A stretch of 64,000 nucleotides of DNA from Paracoccus homiensis (GTDB taxonomy: Bacteria > Pseudomonadota > Alphaproteobacteria > Rhodobacterales > Rhodobacteraceae), in contig NZ_FOHO01000003.1 of NCBI RefSeq assembly GCF_900111675.1, positions 1 to 64,000 on the forward strand, written 5' to 3'. This document shows positions 8,485 through 15,778 of the stretch, one piece after another; within the stretch, counting starts at the first letter, position 1, and the number at the start of each line of letters is the position of its first letter. A program made the position numbers and the translations under genes. The notes beneath the pieces were generated by a model. It was not told where the DNA came from, did not search any database, and saw only the letters and a program-made list of their open reading frames with translations.

Positions 8485-8847
8485 ATGCGTCATTCGGGTC
8501 ATGCCGATATTCCGTCGCCCTTGGCTTGGTCGGGCGATAGGTTGACGGAAATGACCGCGCCGTCGACCGCGTTCAGCCGTTTACGCAAGGCCAGACGGTT
8601 TCGCTTCCGAAATGGCACGGTTCAACGCAACAAAGATCGGCGAATGGCGCAGACATCTGATGATGATATGGATTTTTATGGTGCTGCGAGAGAGGATTGA
8701 ACTCGACTAAATCGCGGCCTTCTTGTTGATATTGAATGACTTTTCTAGAGGCCGTTGTGCGTTATGTGTACCAGCCGTGTGGCCAATGGTAAAGCCCCGC
8801 CCACAAAAGGCATTATCCACCTCGAAGGGCAGAGCCATGCGTATTTC
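8485..8847. other. Intergenic stretch across the left island boundary
   Basis: No credible gene is seen. The host part (8485-8677) lies between the symporter terminator and the left attachment repeat. The rest (8705-8847) is island DNA downstream of the serine recombinase. Confidence 0.5.
8678..8704. repeat. Left attachment repeat (copy of tRNA-Thr 3' end)
   Basis: This is 27 bp identical to 15386-15412. It copies the acceptor and T-arm side of the tRNA with the CCA end, but no tRNA 5' half follows, so it is not a gene. It marks the far end of the island. Confidence 0.9.
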
Positions 8848-9396
8848 TCAATCCGCTTCAAGGACACGGTAGACAGAGGATCGTGCCAACCCCAAGCGCT
8901 TGGCAATCTCGGTCGGCCCCAGTCCTTCCACGTCACGCAACCGCTTGACCTCTTCCGCGTCGATTGAAGGCTTGCGGCCCTTGTAGACGCCCGCTGCTTT
9001 GGCCTTGGCGATGCCCTCCATTTGCCTTTCACGTCGAAGGTTGGTCTCGAACTCGGCAAAGACCCCAAGCATCTGGAAGAACGCCTTGCCTGCTGCGGTG
9101 CCTGTGTCCACGGGTTGCTCTGTGGCCCTCAGCGTCACTCCCTTGTCCTGCAGTTGTCGCGAAATGGCGGACAGATCATCCATCGACCGCGCAAGGCGGT
9201 CCAGTCTGGTTACGACCAAGGTGTCACCTTCCCGAAGGAAGTCTAGCAGAGTGGCCAGTTCATCGCGCCCGGCCAACTTCGTGCCGCTGCGCTTTTCTTC
9301 TCGGATCACGTCGCAGCCCGCCGCCATCAAGGCTTCACGCTGAATAGTCAGGTTTTGGTCGGTGGTCGATACGCGGGCATAGCCGTAGGTCTTCAT
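8848..9396 (-). CDS. Serine recombinase (resolvase/invertase family)
   Basis: A complete 182-residue small serine recombinase. The catalytic serine is in YARVSTTDQNL at about residue 10. The conserved arginines are in VTRLDRLARSM, and the helix FQMLGVFAEFETNLRRERQ links to the DNA-binding part. A C-terminal helix-turn-helix is intact (LGPTEIAKRLGLARSSVYRVL). Such enzymes resolve cointegrates or invert DNA. It is transcribed toward the left repeat. Two short palindromes lie directly upstream and may be its binding sites. Confidence 0.93.
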   Translation of the reverse strand: MKTYGYARVSTTDQNLTIQREALMAAGCDVIREEKRSGTKLAGRDELATLLDFLREGDTLVVTRLDRLARSMDDLSAISRQLQDKGVTLRATEQPVDTGTAAGKAFFQMLGVFAEFETNLRRERQMEGIAKAKAAGVYKGRKPSIDAEEVKRLRDVEGLGPTEIAKRLGLARSSVYRVLEAD

Positions 9397-9413
9397 GATG
9401 AAGTGTCCGTTTT

Positions 9414-9446
9414 GGGTCTAAGACCCTTTCTCGGTATCGTCCGATA
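9414..9446. promoter_or_regulatory. Paired palindromes upstream of the serine recombinase
   Basis: GGGTCT-A-AGACCC (9414-9426) and TATCG-TC-CGATA (9435-9446) lie 18-50 bp upstream of the recombinase start. Resolvases commonly bind such dyads next to their own gene, for recombination and self-repression. The second dyad, with a 2-bp centre, is the better crossover candidate. No function can be proved from sequence. Confidence 0.4.
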
Positions 9447-9548
9447 AGTGCGAAGTCAACCCTAATGGGACGTGAAAACTGTCCTGTCGGCGCGTCCCGT
9501 TAAGGTATACCCAAAAGAACAATGTCCTCGACTGGATGTCTTCGATGC

Positions 9549-9580
9549 GCTGGCCAATGCTTCCGCTGGCCAATGCTTCC
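9549..9580. repeat. Two tandem copies of a 16-bp unit
   Basis: GCTGGCCAATGCTTCC occurs twice with no gap (9549-9564, 9565-9580), followed by a related GTTGGGCATTAGCC. It lies between the divergent recombinase and DUF6680-like genes, in the 234-bp region that holds their promoters. Confidence 0.8.
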
Positions 9581-9630
9581 GTTGGGCATTAGCCTACGGG
9601 CGATACTTTCTACGGTAGCGGAGATGCCGC

Positions 9631-10167
9631 ATGCAGATTGACTGGGCAGTAGTTGCCGCGACATTCCTTGGCCCAATTCTGGCTGTGATCGTGACTTTGT
9701 TTCACCAGCGCCGACACGCTTTGAAGCAGGTGCAGATGGGTATCTTCTGCGACATGATGCAGTGGCGGCGTGATACTCTTAATCCCCAGTTCGTATCGGC
9801 CCTCAATCTGATCCCTATACACTTCCGAAAGAAAAAAGCAGTAATCACGGCCTATAGTCGTCTCATGGATACTCTCAGCGATCCGTCTTGGAATGTGACG
9901 GACGCGATCCCCAGCATCCACCAAAAATCACACTCCGATGTTGCAAACCTGCTCCACGAACTATCAAAGGCGGTAGGGGCCGAAGTCGATTATGCGGTGA
10001 TCGCGCAGGGGGGATACGCGCCCACTGGCTGGATAAACGAGACGCTGGCCCAGCGAGACCTTCGGGACAGGTTGGCCTTGGTTCTCTCAGGGGAAGCGCC
10101 GCTAGAGGTGGTGTTGCGTCCCATGCCCACCGACGAGGCGCAAAAGGCCCTGACCAAGCAGGGTTAG
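9631..10167 (+). CDS. Small membrane-anchored protein, DUF6680-like
   Basis: A 178-residue protein. An N-terminal hydrophobic segment (WAVVAATFLGPILAVIVTLF, residues 4-23) is followed by a basic stretch HQRRHALKQ and a soluble helical domain with ALNLIPIHFRKKKAVITAY. The pattern of one N-terminal helix and an ALN.I...F...V motif resembles DUF6680 proteins. That call is from memory. A GGAG sequence precedes the ATG. It is the only long plus-strand gene in the left part of the island. Its job is unknown. Confidence 0.7.
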   Translation: MQIDWAVVAATFLGPILAVIVTLFHQRRHALKQVQMGIFCDMMQWRRDTLNPQFVSALNLIPIHFRKKKAVITAYSRLMDTLSDPSWNVTDAIPSIHQKSHSDVANLLHELSKAVGAEVDYAVIAQGGYAPTGWINETLAQRDLRDRLALVLSGEAPLEVVLRPMPTDEAQKALTKQG

Positions 10168-10277
10168 CCGGGGCCACGGGGGGAACCCGGCTAAGATCAT
10201 CTATATGATCGGCCTCTCACAATTTTCTGCAGAAACATCTTGGGGCTTCCGAAGACCTCCCCCGGTGGCATCACGGG

Positions 10278-10814
10278 TCAGGCTGCGGAGCGCTTGGCAA
10301 AACCGCTAGGCCTCGCCCGTTCCGCTGCTGTCCTCGCCAGTGCATCCGCGCGTTCGTTGTAGGCATGGCCCCTGTGGGCCTCTACCCACCGCCAAGAGAC
10401 GTCCTGCCCCTCTGCGGCACTTTCCAGCCTTTCCCACAGGTCTTGGTTCTCGACCGCCTTGCCGCTGCTGTTCCGCCATCCTCGGGCCTTCCAGCCGGGA
10501 AGCCATTCGGTGAAGCCTTTGACCAGATATTGGCTATCGCTTAGGATGGTCACGGGTGTGCCGGGGTGGGCCTTGTTTGCATACCCCATGGCGGCAATGG
10601 CTGCTGCCAGTTCAGCCCGGTTGTTCGTGGTGATCTTGGACCCGGAAGCCGACCGCTCGGCCTCTTCGACTACGTTGCCGCCTTCGTCCAGCAGCACCGC
10701 GACAAAGCCCCAGCCGCTCGGGCCGGGATTTCCGAGAGAAGATCCATCGGTGTAGATTTCAAGGCGAGTTTCACCGGTAGCCGGTTCAGCATCGCCGCTG
10801 CTTGCTTGGTTCAT
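10278..10814 (-). CDS. rnhA: Ribonuclease HI
   Basis: The product degrades the RNA strand of RNA-DNA hybrids. All four catalytic positions are present in order: Asp in YTDGSSLGNPGPSGWG, Glu in NNRAELAAAI, Asp in LSDSQYLVKGF, and the last Asp in GHAYNERADALA, with the supporting His in EAHRGH. At 178 residues it is slightly longer than usual because of a 16-residue N-terminal tail (MNQASSGDAEPATGET) without similarity. It is carried by the island and is likely an extra copy. It shares the leader AAGGAAACCAGATG with other island genes. Confidence 0.93.
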   Translation of the reverse strand: MNQASSGDAEPATGETRLEIYTDGSSLGNPGPSGWGFVAVLLDEGGNVVEEAERSASGSKITTNNRAELAAAIAAMGYANKAHPGTPVTILSDSQYLVKGFTEWLPGWKARGWRNSSGKAVENQDLWERLESAAEGQDVSWRWVEAHRGHAYNERADALARTAAERARPSGFAKRSAA

Positions 10815-10831
10815 CTGGTTTCCTTGTGGGT

Positions 10832-10890
10832 GTGTTGAAGATTGTCTGACCGCGAGTGCCGGTTGCAGACGTGTCGAGCGTAGAAAGGCC
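10832..10890 (-). promoter_or_regulatory. Island leader module upstream of rnhA
   Basis: This leader contains GTGTT-N7-GTCTGAC (10832-10850) and, further out, a 23-bp block at 10868-10890 with GACGTGTC, then CGTAGAA, then GGCC. Both parts recur upstream of the 10961-11314 gene (11331-11348 and 11498-11520; the large block matches at 19 of 23 positions). A 12-mer, TGAAGATTGTCT (10836-10847), recurs at 12448-12459. These are probably shared promoter or regulator sites of the island. Confidence 0.5.
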
Positions 10891-10960
10891 TCACCAGAGA
10901 CATCAGCACCGTTCTATGGCGGTAACACTTGCAGGGGATCCGGCATTTCTCGCCATTGGG

Positions 10961-11314
10961 TCATGCGGGCCTGTGCGCTGCGACAGTCAGGAACACTTCG
11001 CCAGTAGCTTGAAGTTCATGCTCCACCTCCAACATGACTCCTGCCAATCGCCGCCACTCAGCGGCTGCGGCCAAGACTTCCCGTTTGTCGTATTTATCGA
11101 CACCCGCCAAATTCTCGGGGTCAATCGCATCATCGGCCTCATGCAAGAGGTCTGCGGCATGTGTGCGCAGCAAAGTCGCCGCGTCTTGATAGTTGGCCGC
11201 CTTCTTGAGAAGGTCGCACGCCCGGTCACCCGACATGACCTTCGTTTGGGAGCAGCGCGTCATTTCCTCGGCATTGGTCAAGTCGAGGTGAGTGGTCGGT
11301 AGATCAGTATTCAT
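10961..11314 (-). CDS. Island protein of unknown function, 117 residues
   Basis: I do not recognise this protein. It is soluble, acidic and largely helical, with no signal peptide. It contains SGDRACDLLKKAANYQDA and LLRTHAADLLHEADDAIDP. AGRG-type ribosome site AGAGGAAGAACC precedes the ATG at good distance. It lies between rnhA and the 11521 gene on the same strand with spacers of about 150-200 bp, each bearing the repeated leader block, so the three genes are probably co-regulated. Confidence 0.65.
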   Translation of the reverse strand: MNTDLPTTHLDLTNAEEMTRCSQTKVMSGDRACDLLKKAANYQDAATLLRTHAADLLHEADDAIDPENLAGVDKYDKREVLAAAAEWRRLAGVMLEVEHELQATGEVFLTVAAHRPA

Positions 11315-11497
11315 GGTTCTTCCTCTTGTCGTGTTAATGCTGTCTGACTCAGGCTCGGGGGGCCTCGATGTCTTCTGTCCAGTATGGTGGGTAATCTGGT
11401 CTCGCCTCAGATTGGCGCTATCTCGGCGTGGGATGTTCAGGCCGCCCCACAGGCAGCTTTTGGGTGAGCGTCGTTCGGGACAGGTCCTTAGGCCCGT

Positions 11498-11520
11498 GAC
11501 GTGTCAGCCGTAGAACGGCC
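11498..11520 (-). repeat. Second copy of the 23-bp island leader block
   Basis: It matches 10868-10890 at 19 of 23 positions (GACGTGTC, three variable bases, CGTAGAA, one variable base, GGCC). It begins right after the stop of the 11521 gene and upstream of the 10961-11314 gene. Confidence 0.7.
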
Positions 11521-11874
11521 CTAGACCCCTGCCGGGTGTCCTGAGCCATCAGAAGCGCCAAGGCCGCTCTGTGGCGATACCGTCTGCCCGAAGTCAGGCA
11601 TTTGGCGGTAGTTGGTCAGGCGGATCGACTGGGTGTCGCTTTCGGTCGTTGCCATCCCCGCGAACTTGCCCAACGCGGTCGGAACGAAACAGAGGGTGCC
11701 GCCTCGGTAAATGTGCAGGACCGTTTCGGGGGCCACACCGGCTGCGACCAGCCTTCGGCAATAGGGCAACAGGACGGGTTTAACCGGCAGGTCAATCCGC
11801 ATGGCAGGCGGGGCCGCCCCTTGGGTGCCGCCTTCCGGCAGGGCGCTGATGGTTGCTGCGATGATGTTCGTCAT
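11521..11874 (-). CDS. Island protein of unknown function, 117 residues
   Basis: I do not recognise this protein. The start MTNIIAATISALPEGG is preferred because AAGGAAACCAAG precedes it, the same leader as rnhA. An upstream ATG at 11910 would add 12 residues. The protein has a Pro-rich middle (RIDLPVKPVLLPYCRRL), one stretch VLHIYRGGTLCFVP and a polar tail. It has no membrane segment. Confidence 0.6.
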   Translation of the reverse strand: MTNIIAATISALPEGGTQGAAPPAMRIDLPVKPVLLPYCRRLVAAGVAPETVLHIYRGGTLCFVPTALGKFAGMATTESDTQSIRLTNYRQMPDFGQTVSPQSGLGASDGSGHPAGV

Positions 11875-12639
11875 CTTGGTTTCCTTGTGACAGAGAAAAG
11901 CGAGGGTCATTCCTCGGTCATGCCGTCCAGCACGGGCCTGTCACCGCCACCAATGACAGTCGGAAAGCTGCCATCGGGTGCGCTGGGCGGCATGACAAAG
12001 GAATGAGGGGGAACTGTTCGGGCGAACCCGTGGGGACTCTGGGGGCCGTCCTGTGGGGCCTCAAGGGGGTCAAGCCTGACACACCCAGCCTAAACCACCA
12101 GCGAGTCTGAAGGGGGCCTTTCAGAGCCTCTGAGGGCATGCTGGCCATGGCCTACATTCCAAGGTCGGGCGGGGGGAACTGTTCTTGGGGCCTGCCATGG
12201 TGGTGGGCATCCTTGCCCAATGTCTTTGATGATACGCTGGATGGTCAGCAACACCGGCTCGGAAGGGCCGCTTTCAGCGGGGAAGACCGAGGGGCGCTGC
12301 TGTGTGGGCCAGCAGGCAGGGAAGACCAAAGGCCAAGAGGCTCTGGCCAAGGTGGTCTTCATCCTCGACCATCTGTAGGTCGATCAGGAAGAGCCTCCTT
12401 AGAACATCCTCAACAGGTAGTAGGCAAGGATAAGGTATAGATCATGGTGAAGATTGTCTTAGGACGAGTCATAAGGATCTCATCAGGTAATCATTAGGAC
12501 ATTCGGGGGTCTCTCATATATGGGGGGTAATCGCCTCGGTCCCCATCCCCCGGAAATGCAGAAGGGACCGCCGTAGCGACCCCCTTTGCCCCTCATGCCT
12601 GTCTTTTGTCAGCCATCCCGGTGTCAGCCCCCGGCCACC
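11875..12639. other. 765-bp island stretch without a confident gene
   Basis: Open frames here are short and lack ribosome sites or family similarity. GGGGAACTGTTC occurs twice (near 12009 and 12175). The right part (12370-12520) is less GC-rich and carries TGAAGATTGTCT at 12448-12459, the 12-mer of the rnhA leader. It probably contains the promoter region for the minus-strand genes to its left and perhaps decayed phage sequence. Confidence 0.5.
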
Positions 12640-12792
12640 TTATTCATCCCTGACCGCTGCCCAGCCATCCACGGCCCACTCCGTCTGCCGGGTCCAGTGG
12701 CCCTGCCCAATGAAGGGCAGGCGATACCAGATCCAGTGGCGGGAAAGATCCAGTTCAATACGATAGCGCCCAGCGCCGATACGGAAGTTCAT
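12640..12792 (-). CDS. Tryptophan-rich 50-residue island protein
   Basis: A short frame begins MNFRIGAGRYRIELDLSRHW and ends AAVRDE. It has a good ribosome site (AAGGAACCACC then ATG), like that of the other minus-strand island genes. It has five Trp residues (SRHWIWYRLPF, GHWTRQTEWAVDGWA), unusual for chance translation. No family recognised. The Trp/Arg-rich make-up suggests a small beta-sheet or nucleic-acid or protein-binding product, which is inference only. Confidence 0.6.
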   Translation of the reverse strand: MNFRIGAGRYRIELDLSRHWIWYRLPFIGQGHWTRQTEWAVDGWAAVRDE

Positions 12793-13001
12793 GGTGGTTC
12801 CTTATGCTCAGTGAATGGTCTGCGCATATCCCTGCCGACTCACCCGATCAAGAAGAAAAAACCATAATAATCAAGTCACTAGTGGGAGCATTGCCACTGT
12901 GCCATGCCGCCGTCTACTGCATCTCTAGCATTTCCTGAGTGGATCCCCGGCAAGCCCTAGATGTTGCATCTGGAAAAATCTTTGGGGTGGGCAAGGACAC
13001 C

Positions 13002-13334
13002 ATGGAGGCACTCTCCACCTTCACCTTCAACACCCACGACATCCGCGTGATCGACCGCGAGGGGAACCCTTGGTTCGTCGCAGCTGATGTCTGTCGGGTT
13101 TTGGGCCTGTCGAACACGACTGTCGCACTCCACCACCTGACCCCTGACGAAAGGGCTAAGGCAGACTTAGGGGTGCGTGGCCTCTGGCCTAACATCATCT
13201 CCGAGAGCGGCTTCTACCGCCTCGTCATGCGCTCGGACAAACCCGAAGCCCGCGCCTTTCAGGACTGGGTGACCCGCCACGTTCTCCCCGCGATCCGCAA
13301 GGATGGTGCCTATGTGATGGGTGGGACACCATGA
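13002..13334 (+). CDS. BRO-N domain phage regulator
   Basis: A 110-residue protein made almost wholly of the BRO N-terminal DNA-binding domain: FTFNTHDIRVIDREGNPWF, AADVCRVLGLSNTT, SESGFYRLVMRSDKPEA and FQDWVTRHVLPAIRKDGAY. Full-size phage antirepressors carry a second C-terminal domain, which is missing here. The ATG at 13002 has AAGGA upstream. A GTG at 12939 is possible but adds non-conserved residues. Its stop overlaps the ATG of the Rha gene (ATGA), so the two are translationally coupled. Confidence 0.87.
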   Translation: MEALSTFTFNTHDIRVIDREGNPWFVAADVCRVLGLSNTTVALHHLTPDERAKADLGVRGLWPNIISESGFYRLVMRSDKPEARAFQDWVTRHVLPAIRKDGAYVMGGTP

Positions 13335-14146
13335 ACGCACTCACGACCAGCCCCGCCGAACCCCTCACCATGTCCAGCAAGGAGATCGCTGAACTGGTCG
13401 AGAAGCAGCACGCCCATGTCCGTCGCGACATTGGCCGGATGCTGGAAGAACTTGGCGAAGATGTCTCCAAGTTTGGAGGGATCTTCCAAGACAGCTATGG
13501 ACGCAGCCAGTCCTGCTTCAACCTCCCCAAAGACCTGACCCTGACGCTGGTTGCGGGCTACAACGTGGTTCTCCGCAAGCGGATCATCGACCGCTGGCTG
13601 GCACTGGAAGCAGAGAAGGCCAAGGGTGCCTTGGCGATCCCCGACTTCTTCAACCCGGCAGCCGCAGCCCGTGCATGGGTGTCTCGATCACGACCATTCA
13701 TACCGGGGCAGCTTCTGGATTTCCCGATACATGGCCTTCGCCGTGGTCTCGCCATAGCCCGCTGCGGCGCTGCCATCGCTGTGTCCTTGGATTGCGTCGA
13801 TAAGCCTGTCTGGCATGTCCACATCACGGGCCAGCGTCTTGAACCGGTGACGCCATCCGTGGGTCGGCTGGACCCCCATATCGGTCACCCCCGCGCCCGT
13901 GCGGACCCACTCGCTGACCTTCTTGCCCACGTTCTCGGCCCGTCTGCTGGTGGCTTCCAAGGTCTCTGCAGGCGTCAGGAAGAGGTATTCCCCACGCTGG
14001 GCTGCGACGAACTCAAGCAATCCCATCTCGATCAGGTGAGGGTGCAGCGGCACAACCCGATAATGCCCGGTCTTCACCGACCCGGCGTCCGGGGTGATCC
14101 TGACGCACGGTATCCCGGCCTCTGTGATGAAGTCCTGCTTCCGTAG
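13331..14146 (+). CDS. Rha-family phage regulator with replaced C-terminus
   Basis: Residues 1 to about 118 are a Rha regulatory protein (MSSKEIAELVEKQHAHVRRD, FNLPKDLTLTLVAGYNVVL, RIIDRWLALEAEK, DFFNPAAAARAW). After codon 118, near 13680, the frame enters the antisense strand of the integrase and the remaining 150 or so residues are not a natural protein (PGQLLDFPIHGLRRG and on). The gene is therefore a truncated Rha whose tail is antisense integrase, convergent with and overlapping the integrase by about 460 bp. This is best explained by a deletion that joined the two genes. The N-terminal DNA-binding part could still work. Confidence 0.75.
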   Translation: MNALTTSPAEPLTMSSKEIAELVEKQHAHVRRDIGRMLEELGEDVSKFGGIFQDSYGRSQSCFNLPKDLTLTLVAGYNVVLRKRIIDRWLALEAEKAKGALAIPDFFNPAAAARAWVSRSRPFIPGQLLDFPIHGLRRGLAIARCGAAIAVSLDCVDKPVWHVHITGQRLEPVTPSVGRLDPHIGHPRARADPLADLLAHVLGPSAGGFQGLCRRQEEVFPTLGCDELKQSHLDQVRVQRHNPIMPGLHRPGVRGDPDARYPGLCDEVLLP

Positions 14147-15307
14147 CTGGGTCAGTTCGTTGATCCTCGCCCCGGTATAGGCCCCCAGCCATGGCGTCCA
14201 CCGGATTGCCAGCTTGTTCTTCTCGGCCATGTTGCCCAGCGTCGAGGGGTCTTGCAGGGCTGCCAAGAGGATCGCCCTGGCCTCTTCATCGGTGAACCCG
14301 CTGGGCCTCGTCTTGATCTGTTTGGGCTTTCTGACCCGGACCCCATCAGTCGGTGCCGCCGTGATTCGCCCCTTTTCCACGCCGATCCTGTAGACGGCTC
14401 TTACTGCCGTCAGGTATTTGTCGCCCACAGTCTTCGCTGACAGCTTGGCCTCGGCCCGCAGGTGGTCGCACCAGTCGATGATTTGCCGCTGGGTGACCGC
14501 CGCCGCATCATCATAGCCCAGATATGCCCCAAGACTGTCCAGCTTGTGGGCGAAGTCCCTAGCGGTTTTCTCCGATCCACCGGCCAGACGGTGCTCCTTG
14601 GCCCAGAGGTCGAACAGGTCGGACAGGGAAACCCTCGGCGCTGTCTGCGGCTGCCCCGCCTTGGCTCTGGTGGTCTCTGTCACCATGGCCCCATCATCAA
14701 AGGCAGGGAACCGGGCAGTCCTCGGATCGGCTGCGTAGTCGCCCACGGCCCGCCTTTCCTGACCTTCCGCAAACATCACATAGGCCCGGTGCATGGCTTC
14801 CATCAGGGCCTTGCGGCTGCCATCATCCACGGTCATGCCGCGCTGTTGCAGCATCAGGTTGGCGCTATCCCCGTGCAGCCGCTCTAGCCCCGCCACCGTC
14901 TCGCCCATGTCCTGCAGGGCGGACCTTGTCGCGTCCCATTCATCAGGCTGACCGGGGCTGTCCTGATGCTGCTGGGTCTCGGCTCGGTAGTATTCCCCCG
15001 CAAGGGCCTCAATCTGGCGCTGGGTGAGCCGCACAGGGCCTGTCGCGGCTTCCTGCTGGATGAGCCTGTAATGTTCTTGAAGGGCTGCTGAGGCGTCCCT
15101 GTAGCGTTCCTTGGCCACGGTCGCGTCCTTGGTCCGCAGGGACAGCTTCACCCAGCCACCGATCTTCACGGAAAGGCTCTGACCCTCGATCACAATTGCG
15201 ACGGTTCTTCCTGCTGCCGTTTCTTGGACAGCTACAGGAACTCGCTCACGCAGGTAGTAGGAACCCGTTTCGGGATGCTTCCAAGGTGTCGCCATTCTCA
15301 AGCCCAT
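13688..15307 (-). CDS. int: Tyrosine-type phage integrase
   Basis: About 539 residues from the chosen start MGLRMATPWKHPETG (another ATG four codons on). The N-terminal part has an Arm-DNA-binding look (GSYYLRERVPVAV). A core-binding domain follows (SDLFDLWAKEHRLAGGSEKT). In the catalytic domain the Arg is in YTGARINELTQL, His-x-x-Arg in HGWRHRFKTLARD, the second His in IQGHSDGSAAAGYG, and the Tyr nucleophile in that segment (GYGE) or in RYEWS just after. It lies beside the tRNA-Thr attachment site and recombines the island in and out. It appears intact. Confidence 0.93.
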   Translation of the reverse strand: MGLRMATPWKHPETGSYYLRERVPVAVQETAAGRTVAIVIEGQSLSVKIGGWVKLSLRTKDATVAKERYRDASAALQEHYRLIQQEAATGPVRLTQRQIEALAGEYYRAETQQHQDSPGQPDEWDATRSALQDMGETVAGLERLHGDSANLMLQQRGMTVDDGSRKALMEAMHRAYVMFAEGQERRAVGDYAADPRTARFPAFDDGAMVTETTRAKAGQPQTAPRVSLSDLFDLWAKEHRLAGGSEKTARDFAHKLDSLGAYLGYDDAAAVTQRQIIDWCDHLRAEAKLSAKTVGDKYLTAVRAVYRIGVEKGRITAAPTDGVRVRKPKQIKTRPSGFTDEEARAILLAALQDPSTLGNMAEKNKLAIRWTPWLGAYTGARINELTQLRKQDFITEAGIPCVRITPDAGSVKTGHYRVVPLHPHLIEMGLLEFVAAQRGEYLFLTPAETLEATSRRAENVGKKVSEWVRTGAGVTDMGVQPTHGWRHRFKTLARDVDMPDRLIDAIQGHSDGSAAAGYGETTAKAMYREIQKLPRYEWS

Positions 15308-15386
15308 GTGTACCCGTCCTGTGTACCAGTGAGACGGCCCATAGCCCTGATAAATCAGGAAGTTCTTGCAAATCAACAGGATGAGA

Positions 15387-15461
<75 letters not shown>

Positions 15462-15592
15462 GCCGTGGAGGGGCGTTTAGCCAATGCTGCGGGGGGGCGC
15501 AAGGGGGGCTGGTGAAAAAATGTCGTCGCGGCATCCTGCCGGGCGCATAGCCTTTGCTGGACTGTCCTTACAGCGGGCGCTAACAGTTGCGG

Positions 15593-15778
15593 ATGGAAGA
15601 TCGTCAGAAGAACAAGCGCACCCTGGCAAAGGGTGATGGTGACAGCCGCGAAGACCGGCTGCGCGCGGCATTGCGTGCAAATCTTGCGCGCCGCAAGGCG
15701 CAGGCGCGTGCCCGCGACCAGAAGGCGCAGGACGGCGAATCCGATACAAGCAGCGATACAGGCAAGGACGACATTTAG
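15593..15778 (+). CDS. Small highly charged protein upstream of murA
   Basis: A 61-residue protein (MEDRQKNKRTLAKGDGDSRE...) with a central Arg/Ala helix LRAALRANLARRKAQARARD and an acidic tail ending GKDDI. No domain is recognised, but short charged proteins directly before murA are common in this order. Its TAG stop is followed at once by the murA ATG, so it is in the same operon. A TTG two codons upstream is an alternative start. Confidence 0.7.
   Translation: MEDRQKNKRTLAKGDGDSREDRLRAALRANLARRKAQARARDQKAQDGESDTSSDTGKDDI

Noticed and set aside
8434..8700. 88-codon frame after the symporter gene
   Set aside because: It begins inside the terminator region and ends in the attachment repeat; no ribosome site or similarity.
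8678..8704. A second tRNA gene at the left repeat
   Set aside because: Only the 3' part of tRNA-Thr is present; no anticodon arm or 5' half follows.
9549..9580. CRISPR-like repeat
   Set aside because: Only two adjacent 16-bp copies without spacers and no cas genes.
11907..11993. 28-codon minus-strand frame (MPPSAPDGSFPTVIGGGD...) overlapping the next ATG
   Set aside because: The ATGA overlap is attractive, but it has no ribosome site and is too short to judge, so it is left out of the annotation.
12586..12867. 93-codon plus-strand frame in the island
   Set aside because: It is antisense to the better supported tryptophan-rich small gene and has no ribosome site.
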